A stretch of 5,390 nt of DNA, from positions 1 to 5,390 of the forward strand of contig SLPX01000376.1 of NCBI GenBank assembly GCA_007131745.1, read 5' to 3'. Below, one piece after another: positions 1-5,207 of the stretch. The number at the start of each line of letters is the position of its first letter. The first letter of the stretch is position 1. Below the pieces are notes generated by a model that was not told where the DNA came from, searched no databases, and saw nothing but the letters and a program-made list of their open reading frames with translations. A program made the translations under genes and the position numbers. This DNA comes from Myxococcales bacterium (lineage in GTDB: Bacteria; Myxococcota; Polyangia; HGW-17; SLPX01).

Positions 1-2
1 AG

Positions 3-176
3 GCGACGCTTCTGCCCATAGGCGATTGTCATGACGTCATGGTTAACTCCCGTGGCGTATTCGCGCTCGTCTCCAAGTCTGAAAATGAGACCGAACTCGT
101 AGTGCTGAACGAAGAGAAAACAGGAGTTGCCGGGCGGCACGTATTGAATGGGAAATTCCGCCGTTTTGTCCGCTAG
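3..176 (+). CDS. C-terminal fragment of an unidentified protein, possibly beta-propeller-like
   Basis: A + strand frame is open from the left edge to a TAG at 174-176 and gives the last 57 residues of a protein whose start lies outside the window. The composition looks protein-like: many G-starting codons, acidic and basic residues mixed with short hydrophobic strands, and a basic tail (KFRRFVR). The pattern 'GDCHDVMVNSRGVFAL' followed by 'ELVVLNEE' resembles one blade of LVIVD or similar beta-propeller repeats; this is a weak pattern match only. The minus strand is also open here in codon-aligned register (245 down to 1) and is the main competing reading. I favour + because of codon composition and because every other gene runs that way. 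No function is assigned. Confidence 0.45.
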   Translation, partial: ATLLPIGDCHDVMVNSRGVFALVSKSENETELVVLNEEKTGVAGRHVLNGKFRRFVR

Positions 177-202
177 CTCTGCTGCTGTTTGAAAGGGAAA
201 CC

Positions 203-294
203 GGAAACATGACAGAGCTGATTTTCTTGATTCCCGCGGAAACATTTCAGCCCAAGCTGAATACAAGGAAAATGGAAACATCACGGATGTTTCC
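203..294. repeat. GGAAACAT repeat group: three direct copies and one inverted copy
   Basis: GGAAACAT occurs at 203-210, 238-245 and 274-281, so the copies start 35 and 36 bases apart. The reverse complement ATGTTTCC is at 287-294. The last two copies form a perfect 9-base inverted repeat (274-282 with 286-294) around a 3-base centre. Copies one, two and four extend to CGGAAACAT. The arrangement could be a protein-binding array or could come from old coding repeats; the sequence alone does not decide. Confidence 0.5.
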
Positions 295-506
295 GTAAAA
301 ATATTTAAACCGCTGGTCATTCGAGCAGGCACAAGACAAGGCGTCTGACAAGGTTGTTCCTGTCTTGCCGTTTTTGACGTCTGGAATCGAAACGGCGAAG
401 AGTAGATAAATTTTGTGCCGTGTTTCGTGCTCTATAAAGAGCATCATCTTCCCGGAATGCCATATCAAGAACCCAGTGGAAGCCGTTTTCATTTTCATAT
501 TCTTTC

Positions 507-534
507 GTTCTTGAAAAGAACCTTTGTTGTTCTT
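507..534. promoter_or_regulatory. Possible operator: phased GTTC/GAAC half-sites over the lipoprotein promoter
   Basis: GTTC at 507-510, GAAC at 518-521 and GTTC at 529-532 are each separated by exactly 7 bases, giving an 11-base period, about one helical turn. The left pair is the core of a perfect inverted repeat, GTTCTT-GAA-AAGAAC (507-521). The third site repeats the full GTTCTT (529-534). The array covers the candidate -35 box and reaches the -10 box, where a repressor would act. I cannot name the regulator. Confidence 0.35.
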
Positions 535-539
535 ACTAT
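511..539 (+). promoter_or_regulatory. Candidate sigma70-type promoter of the lipoprotein gene
   Basis: TTGAAA (511-516, five of six matches to TTGACA) is followed after a 17-base spacer by TACTAT (534-539, four of six matches to TATAAT). Transcription would start near 546 and give a leader of about 40 bases before the ATG at 587. This supports the 587 start over the later in-frame ATG at 719. A TTG at 524 in the same frame would lie upstream of the predicted transcription start and is therefore unlikely. Confidence 0.45.
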
Positions 540-586
540 TCAAACATAGTGGGTTGATCTTCACTAAAAGAAAGAAAGTTAAAGTC

Positions 587-2860
587 ATGAATCAGCGAAA
601 TACATTGCTTGGTCGATGGGGCGGGTCCAACCGAATATCGATTGTCAGTGCGTTGGTGGTGCAAAACAAGCAAGGTTCAGGAAAATGCAGAGATGCGCTT
701 CTGAAGGTGTATTGCATCATGGTTGTCGGCATGTTTGCAGTCTTTGCCATTGGATGTGGGGGTGGGGAAAAGGGAGTTCCGTGTGTCCCGGATTGCGATG
801 GCCGGGAATGCGGCTTGGATCCGGTTTGCGGTGAGCCTTGTGAACCTGGGTGCAACGAAGACTTTGAGTGCGAGGACGGACGGTGTGTTGAGATTGGGTG
901 CGTTTCGGATTGCACGGGTCGCGAATGCGGTCCGGATCCGGTTTGCGGTAGGCTTTGTGAACCTGGGTGCAACGAAGGCTTTGAGTGCGAGGACGGACGG
1001 TGTGTTGAGATCGGGTGCGTTTCGGATTGCACGGGTCGCGAATGCGGTCCGGATCCGGTTTGCGGTAGGCTTTGTGAACCTGGGTGCAACGAAGGCTTTG
1101 AGTGCGAAGATGGGCAGTGTGTGGACATGTCGGGTTGTAACTTTCCCCTGACTTCTCCTCCTTCACTTGCGGTTAGTGGAGAAACGCTCTTTGTGTCGAC
1201 TTCGGGCAATGACGACAATCCGGGCACTGAGCAGCAACCCTTCGCTACTATTCAGCATGCCGTTGATTCTGCCGGTCCGGGAGACAAGGTTCTTGTTGAG
1301 CCGGGAGTGTACTATGAACGCATATTTATCAGAGAAAGAGCAGGTACGGCAGAAGATCCTATTGTGATCGAGGGGAAACCGGGGGCAGTTATTAACGGAG
1401 GAAATGAGCTTTTGGATTGGCAGCCGGCTACCGAGGTGGGTTTTGGGGTGTTTAAAGCATCTCATATCGGATGGGAACCAAGAAACATGACTTGGAACGG
1501 AAAGTATGTTCGTGAAGTAGGTGTTTCAACCATGGAGAGCAGCAGTGCCCGATCCGAGATGCTGGGCCTTGAGGCATCGGACCCGTTTTGGGATCGATCT
1601 CCTGCCCTGTTTGGAAATCTCGATGGTGTAACTTACGTTCGTTTGAGGGATGGGCAAAACCCTGGTGATGAAAATGTCAGGTTTGCGCCAAAGAGCGGCG
1701 TGTGGAACCGTGCTGGAATCCGTCTTTACGAATCCGACCACTTCGTAATCCGCGGTTTTACTATAAAGAGCGGTTATCGTGCAGTTGAGTTCTTCGACAG
1801 TAGCCACAATATCCTTGAATACAATAGACTTACGAGCGGCACGCAAATTATTGAGGTCGTGGATGGTTCGGCCGGAAATCACATAAGGAATAACGAGATT
1901 ACCCTCGATTATGTTTATTCTGAAGTCGGAAACGGCGAAATCGGAGCGGATATATACAGCGAGGTGTGGAACGACTTCAAGTGGAGCTCACGCGTAAGAA
2001 ACGGGGACCCCAATACGATACGAATGTCTCGCGCGGGCTCTGACAACCATTTCTATAACAACTATATCCACCGCTCCTTCGAGGCTTTCGGGCTGGGTGA
2101 TCCGGGATCCGACGAAAATGAAAGCCTACGCACCATGGTATACAACAACATCATTCTCTATATCCATGACTCCGGTATCGAGGTGACCAGCGCGCTTAAA
2201 GATTCTCATGTTTTTAATAACATAGTTGCGGAAACGTTGAACGGAATCCGCGTTAAGGACGGCTTTACCGAGGGTCCGATATACATCTACCAAAACCTCA
2301 TTTATAATTCCAAGCATGTCTTTTACAACGGAAGCGAATCCGGTTCGGGTTTCTTTACGTGGGACACTCCCGGGTTGCTCTATTTCTATCACAATACGAT
2401 TTCGCATCCCAATCGGGCCATTTCTTGGGCCTGGGGAGGCGGTAGTTTTGATGATAGTCCTTATAGGGCCGAGAATTACTGGTTTGTAAATAACGTGTTT
2501 TCAAGCGAGCGGTTGGCATCATTCAACCATGGTCTTCTGCCCAGAGCGCGCATGGATTACAACTGGATTGGGGGAAGTATAGACGACGCATGGCCCGAGG
2601 AGCTCAGCAACGTTTTTGCCGGAGGTGAGCAGATTTGGCCCTATGATGAAATTGGATTCGCCTTGCCCGATGCCAGCACCGCTCGGAACGCGGGGATCGA
2701 TCTTTCTCATTCCTGGAGTGTGGATGGTGTGAATCATTCCGCACTGCCTGGAATGATGGAAGGTTACTTCAGCGGATCGGCTCCGGACGTTGGGGCCATT
2801 CAATTTGGAGACGATTTGTTCGACAACTTGCTTCAATGTATAAAGGAGGTTTTCTACTGA
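587..2860 (+). CDS. Cysteine-rich lipoprotein with right-handed beta-helix (DUF1565/pectate-lyase-like) domain
   Basis: This is a 757-residue exported protein. An unusually long N-terminal region ends in a hydrophobic stretch (VVGMFAVFAIGC), with a lipobox-like A-I-G-C whose Cys57 would be lipid-modified by Lgt and cleaved by LspA. Residues 66-182 are three 39-residue cysteine-rich repeats, probably disulfide-bonded. From about residue 201, 'FVSTSGNDDNPGTEQQPF' and 'PGDKVLVEPGVYYERI' are the classic entry to a DUF1565/right-handed parallel beta-helix fold. Repeated rungs with N-N-x-I or N-N-Y-I cores follow (for example VYNNIILY, VFNNIVAE, FVNNVFSS). The end, 'PDVGAIQF' (733-740), is the usual closing motif of such proteins. 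The fold is shared by polysaccharide lyases, glycoside hydrolases and non-enzymatic surface proteins; I cannot point to a catalytic set. The start at 587 is chosen from the promoter, since its Shine-Dalgarno match is weak. Starting at the ATG at 719 would leave a signal peptide without positive charge. The amidohydrolase follows after 12 bases. Confidence 0.85.
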   Translation: MNQRNTLLGRWGGSNRISIVSALVVQNKQGSGKCRDALLKVYCIMVVGMFAVFAIGCGGGEKGVPCVPDCDGRECGLDPVCGEPCEPGCNEDFECEDGRCVEIGCVSDCTGRECGPDPVCGRLCEPGCNEGFECEDGRCVEIGCVSDCTGRECGPDPVCGRLCEPGCNEGFECEDGQCVDMSGCNFPLTSPPSLAVSGETLFVSTSGNDDNPGTEQQPFATIQHAVDSAGPGDKVLVEPGVYYERIFIRERAGTAEDPIVIEGKPGAVINGGNELLDWQPATEVGFGVFKASHIGWEPRNMTWNGKYVREVGVSTMESSSARSEMLGLEASDPFWDRSPALFGNLDGVTYVRLRDGQNPGDENVRFAPKSGVWNRAGIRLYESDHFVIRGFTIKSGYRAVEFFDSSHNILEYNRLTSGTQIIEVVDGSAGNHIRNNEITLDYVYSEVGNGEIGADIYSEVWNDFKWSSRVRNGDPNTIRMSRAGSDNHFYNNYIHRSFEAFGLGDPGSDENESLRTMVYNNIILYIHDSGIEVTSALKDSHVFNNIVAETLNGIRVKDGFTEGPIYIYQNLIYNSKHVFYNGSESGSGFFTWDTPGLLYFYHNTISHPNRAISWAWGGGSFDDSPYRAENYWFVNNVFSSERLASFNHGLLPRARMDYNWIGGSIDDAWPEELSNVFAGGEQIWPYDEIGFALPDASTARNAGIDLSHSWSVDGVNHSALPGMMEGYFSGSAPDVGAIQFGDDLFDNLLQCIKEVFY
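782..1132 (+). repeat. Three in-frame 117-base tandem repeats encoding cysteine-rich modules
   Basis: The units are 782-898, 899-1015 and 1016-1132, each 39 codons with the pattern C-x3-C-x4-C-x5-C-x3-C-x3-C-x5-C-x4-C (eight cysteines). The core reads 'GRECGPDPVCG' then 'CEPGCNEGFECEDG'. Units 2 and 3 are identical over their first 92 bases and diverge only near the end. Unit 1 differs at more positions, with 'GLDPVCGEP' and NEDF. Such near identity suggests recent copying by unequal exchange. The repeats also remove stops from other frames, producing several long spurious open frames on both strands. Confidence 0.9.
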
Positions 2861-2872
2861 GAGAGGTATTGC

Positions 2873-3643
2873 ATGCATGTAATAGATAGTCATATTCATT
2901 GTGGAATTCAAAACGTCAGCCAGCCGTTTTCCGACATCCGGCCGCTGCTGGAACGGGCAGGGATATCCGGTGCGTGTCTATATCCGCCGGTGGAAGACAT
3001 TTATGACCGCTATGGTCCTGTGTTCGATGACAATGAATCCTGGAGAGCGGCGCGGAAGAGGGCGCACGACTACCTGCTTAAGATTGCCGGAGAAAACGAA
3101 GAGATATATCCTTATTATTTCGTGTGGAACGATTTTCTCGTGGATGAGCTGGACCGGGGTTTCGTTGGGATCAAGTGGCATCATCATGCCGGAGAGCCGC
3201 CGTATCAATACGAAGATCCTCGGTGTGGAGAGATGATAGATGCTATTTGCGAGCGCAGGTTGCCGGTTGTTCTTGAAGAAACTTTTGATCGGACCTTCTG
3301 GTTCATAGAGCGGGCGGCCGGCCGCACGGTGGTCATCATTCCGCATCTGGGGATGTTAAACGGCGGTTTCAGCGGACTCCTTGGGTCAGGGATATGGGAC
3401 AACGAGATGGTCTATGCGGATACGGCACTTGCAGGACGGGCTGAGATTCAAACTTTTCTGGATCGGTACGGACCGGAACGGTTGTTGTTTGGAAGCGATT
3501 ATCCGTTCGGTGATCCCGGCCGTCAGCTCGAGAATCTGTTGCGCATGGGGATTTCGCAGGAAGATCTGGAGAAAATATGCTCTGGAAATATACTGGGGCT
3601 GTTGGGCAAAGACGGACATTGCGCGGATCGTCGTTCTCCTTGA
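2873..3643 (+). CDS. Amidohydrolase family protein (Amidohydrolase_2/COG2159-like TIM barrel)
   Basis: A 256-residue protein with no signal peptide, so probably cytoplasmic. It opens with the metal-binding DSHIH motif (Asp5, His7, His9), then has 'GIKWHHH' (99-105, position of the family GIK-H strand), 'IIPHLG' (155-160, His158 matching the family H-x-G histidine) and 'LLFGSDYP' (204-211, with the conserved Asp209). These are the landmarks of the Amidohydrolase_2 family, which includes metal-dependent decarboxylases and hydrolases such as ACMSD. The strand usually written LPVLxH reads 'LPVVLEET' (130-137), so a common histidine ligand is replaced by Glu135. The length is short to normal for the family. 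GAGAGG (2861-2866) lies 6 bases before the ATG. It is probably co-transcribed with the lipoprotein gene. The substrate cannot be predicted; a TatD-like or lactonase role is less likely but not excluded. Confidence 0.85.
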   Translation: MHVIDSHIHCGIQNVSQPFSDIRPLLERAGISGACLYPPVEDIYDRYGPVFDDNESWRAARKRAHDYLLKIAGENEEIYPYYFVWNDFLVDELDRGFVGIKWHHHAGEPPYQYEDPRCGEMIDAICERRLPVVLEETFDRTFWFIERAAGRTVVIIPHLGMLNGGFSGLLGSGIWDNEMVYADTALAGRAEIQTFLDRYGPERLLFGSDYPFGDPGRQLENLLRMGISQEDLEKICSGNILGLLGKDGHCADRRSP

Positions 3644-3666
3644 CATTTCGCATGGCTTTGGTAGAT

Positions 3667-3717
3667 ACCTCCGTCTGTTTATCCGTCGTTTCCGTGGCTG
3701 TGAAGCGAGGCGGAGGT
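3667..3717 (+). promoter_or_regulatory. Stem that would sequester the yceD Shine-Dalgarno site
   Basis: ACCTCCGTCT (3667-3676) pairs with AGGCGGAGGT (3708-3717) over 10 positions, nine Watson-Crick and one G-U, with a 31-base loop. The right arm contains GGAGGT, the yceD ribosome-binding site 4 bases before the ATG at 3722. The left arm contains ACCTCC, the exact anti-Shine-Dalgarno sequence. Pairing would hide the site from ribosomes. TCCG recurs in the loop and could offer alternative partners for CGGA. No T-run follows, so it is not an intrinsic terminator. The folding comes from inspection only. Confidence 0.45.
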
Positions 3718-3721
3718 GGAG

Positions 3722-4264
3722 ATGAGGTTTAGAATATCAAAGGTCGGCCCCAAGGGTCTTCACAGAGAACACAATATGGGTCCGGGATGGTTTGAGGATG
3801 TGATGGGAGAGGATTGTGTTCCGGGCGAGTCGGCTCATGGAGAGGCGGTTTTGGATGTTCGTGTGACCGGTTCGACGGTCACGGTAAGCGGTGAGGTTAA
3901 GGGTTGGTTTCACGTGATGTGCAGCCGTTGCCTGGAGCCTGCCAGGATTGATTTGGATACGGAATTATTGCTTGTGTTGGAGGAAGACAGGTCCGGCGAC
4001 ATAGAGGAGGTTGAAGAGGAGCTTGAGCTTACCGAAGAGGATCTGCATTTCGCGACTTACATCGGAGATGAGATTGATTTGAAGCCCTACATCCGGGAGC
4101 AGTTTCTGCTGGCGGTGCCGATAGCTCCTCTTTGCAAACCTGATTGCCGACCCGAGAGTTTTGAAGGAATCGTCCAACCGGGATGCGGGATCGCCGTGGC
4201 TGAACCCAGCGAAGGGTGGAAGGCGGAGTTGGCAAGGTTGCGGGATTTGAATGGAAAGGGTTGA
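3722..4264 (+). CDS. yceD: YceD/DUF177 family protein, probable 23S rRNA/large-subunit accumulation factor
   Basis: A 180-residue protein of the DUF177 (YceD) family, which in other bacteria is tied to 23S rRNA accumulation and almost always precedes rpmF. Visible family marks are 'VMCSRCLEPA' (Cys67, Cys70) after a beta-strand region, an acidic middle (residues 87-107), 'IDLKPYIREQFLLAVPIAPLC' in the usual place, and a second cysteine pair at Cys138 and Cys142 (LCKPDC). The usual C-terminal GLCPxCG zinc motif is not seen; 'CRPESFEGIVQPGC' stands there. The start is ATG 3722, because GGAGGT at 3712-3717 sits just ahead of it; the in-frame GTG at 3716 overlaps that site and is unlikely. Its translation may be limited by the upstream stem. 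rpmF follows after 167 bases. Confidence 0.88.
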   Translation: MRFRISKVGPKGLHREHNMGPGWFEDVMGEDCVPGESAHGEAVLDVRVTGSTVTVSGEVKGWFHVMCSRCLEPARIDLDTELLLVLEEDRSGDIEEVEEELELTEEDLHFATYIGDEIDLKPYIREQFLLAVPIAPLCKPDCRPESFEGIVQPGCGIAVAEPSEGWKAELARLRDLNGKG

Positions 4265-4336
4265 GAGGGAAATCTGCTTGAAGAGTGGATCCGATAAAGG
4301 TAAAAGTTGATTGTTGGCAAGCAGGCGCAGAGAAAA

Positions 4337-4393
4337 GATAGAAGATAGAAGATAGAAGATAGAAGAGACATAGAGATAGATAGATAATAGATA
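4337..4393 (+). repeat. GATAGAA tandem repeat and GATA run in the rpmF leader
   Basis: Four perfect copies of the 7-base unit GATAGAA lie at 4337-4364. A short degenerate stretch and a GATA run follow (three copies at 4375-4386, one more at 4390-4393). The block is nearly pure purine with T, unlike the surrounding sequence. It lies between yceD and rpmF, ending about 25 bases before the rpmF ribosome-binding region. Such short tandem repeats are prone to copy-number change. Being noncoding, a change would alter leader length rather than reading frame. Confidence 0.85.
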
Positions 4394-4431
4394 AAAAATA
4401 GGCAAAACAATCCAAGAAAGGGTGGATGGAT

Positions 4432-4620
4432 ATGCCGGTTCCGAAGAAAAAAACGTCCAAAATGCGAAGGAGAAAGCGGAGAGCGAATCACGACAGGATT
4501 GAAGCGGTTCAATTGTCTGAGTGCCCTGATTGCGGCGAGCCGCGGATAACCCATCGGATTTGTCCTTATTGCGGTTCTTACAAGGGACGTAAGGTGGTCG
4601 AAATAGAGGGGGAGGAATAG
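4432..4620 (+). CDS. rpmF: 50S ribosomal protein L32
   Basis: A 62-residue protein that opens with the L32 signature 'MPVPKKKTSK', followed by a very basic stretch (RRRKRR). A zinc ribbon follows, with Cys31-x2-Cys34 and Cys44-x2-Cys47 (CPDC, CPYC), so this is the zinc-binding (C+) form. It binds 23S rRNA in the large ribosomal subunit. An in-frame ATG at 4426 would add Met-Asp; 4432 is preferred because L32 starts with M-x-V-P-K-K and because AAGGGTGG (4418-4425) then has a better distance. The pairing with upstream yceD is the normal arrangement. The TAG at 4618-4620 is followed by a 122-base spacer and not, as is common, by plsX. Confidence 0.97.
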   Translation: MPVPKKKTSKMRRRKRRANHDRIEAVQLSECPDCGEPRITHRICPYCGSYKGRKVVEIEGEE

Positions 4621-4742
4621 TAGCATTCCTTTCTCAACTCCAGCCGGAAGCCCGGGGAGGAGCTTTATCAACAATTGGAAGGTGCATCCGGCCGCTTTGG
4701 GCGCGGAGGGTGTTCCTTTCGGACTTTTTGTCGAGGTAGGCT

Positions 4743-5207
4743 ATGAGCAAGATCTATTTGGCCTGTGATCACGGGGGTCTGGAGTTGAAGAAAGAATTGG
4801 CCGAGTATCTCCGTCGGGAAAACAGGGAATTCGAGGACCTGGGTGTGGATGAGATAAGGTCGGTGGATTACCCGGTTTATGCCAAGGAAGTAGCGCTCAA
4901 GGTGATGGGAGAAGAAGGGGCGTTGGGAGTTCTGGTTTGCGGAACGGGCCAGGGGATGGCTATGGCCGCAAACAAGTTCCCCGGTATTCGTGCAGCCGTG
5001 TGCTCGGACGTGTACAGCGCGGGCATGGTTCGCAAGCACAATGACGCTAACGTGCTATGCATGGGAAACCGGGTGCTGGGCATGGAACTCGCCAAGATGA
5101 TCCTGTTTACGTTTTTGCGGGAGAAGTTTCAGGGAGGGCGGCATGCTGAGCGATTGGAACTCATCTCGATGATAGAAAGAGGCGAGCACGAGAAATTGCA
5201 GCCATGA
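4743..5207 (+). CDS. rpiB: Ribose-5-phosphate isomerase B
   Basis: A 154-residue cytoplasmic enzyme of the RpiB/LacAB family that interconverts ribose 5-phosphate and ribulose 5-phosphate in the pentose phosphate pathway. Visible marks are 'ACDHGG' (Asp9, His10), 'VCGTGQG' (65-71, with Cys66 matching the catalytic cysteine of E. coli RpiB), 'HNDANVL' (His99 matching the ring-opening histidine) and 'GGRHAERL' (Arg133 and Arg137, phosphate binding). The usual 'NKxPGIRAA' strand is at 77-85. The length is normal. GAGG at 4733-4736 lies 6 bases before the ATG. The last four bases overlap the nrdR start (ATGA), so the two genes are probably translationally coupled. Confidence 0.97.
   Translation: MSKIYLACDHGGLELKKELAEYLRRENREFEDLGVDEIRSVDYPVYAKEVALKVMGEEGALGVLVCGTGQGMAMAANKFPGIRAAVCSDVYSAGMVRKHNDANVLCMGNRVLGMELAKMILFTFLREKFQGGRHAERLELISMIERGEHEKLQP

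Larger units (their letters stand above)
177..586. other. Stretch of 410 bases without a confident gene, rich in short inverted repeats
   Basis: No start codon with a Shine-Dalgarno site opens a convincing frame here. Perfect short inverted repeats occur at 246-261 (TTCAGC, 4-base loop), 274-294 (GGAAACATC, 3-base loop), 428-443 (TGCTCT, 4-base loop) and 507-521 (GTTCTT, 3-base loop). None is followed by a T-run in the expected place, so I do not call a terminator. A + frame is open without a start codon from 193 to a TGA at 346-348 and again to a TAG after about 20 further codons. This could be the remains of a decayed gene. The minus strand carries a 113-codon open frame (588 to 247) with no recognisable features. 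The promoter of the downstream lipoprotein gene probably lies at the right end. Confidence 0.5.

Noticed and set aside
30..41. Perfect 12-base palindrome CATGACGTCATG
   Set aside because: One such palindrome is about what chance gives in a window this size, and it lies inside the probable coding fragment.
274..300. Perfect 9-base hairpin considered as a terminator for the left-edge gene
   Set aside because: On the + strand it is followed by an A-run rather than a T-run, and on the minus strand only by a short ATTTTCC.
247..588. Minus-strand open frame of 113 codons
   Set aside because: No good ribosome-binding site and no recognisable motif. It overlaps the candidate promoter of the lipoprotein gene; retained only as an alternative in the description of 177-586.
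782..1132. Regular 117-base repeats considered as a CRISPR-like or noncoding array
   Set aside because: The units are in frame, multiples of three, and encode a conserved cysteine pattern inside a long gene. There is no repeat-spacer alternation.
592..1227. Long open frames on both strands over the cysteine repeats (minus 1227-592, minus 1166-717, plus 723-1151)
   Set aside because: They arise because a stop-free repeat unit is copied three times. Their translations are repeated S/P/H- or R-rich text without domains, and the lipoprotein frame explains the region.
4087..4674. Minus-strand open frame of 195 codons across yceD, the repeat and rpmF
   Set aside because: It runs opposite to two certain genes, and its low-complexity middle is the antisense of the GATAGAA repeat.
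4621..4742. Spacer between rpmF and rpiB examined for an intrinsic terminator or a small gene
   Set aside because: The best hairpin has only about 4 base pairs and the T5 is badly placed. Open frames through the spacer lack starts with ribosome-binding sites and show no resemblance to plsX or fab proteins.
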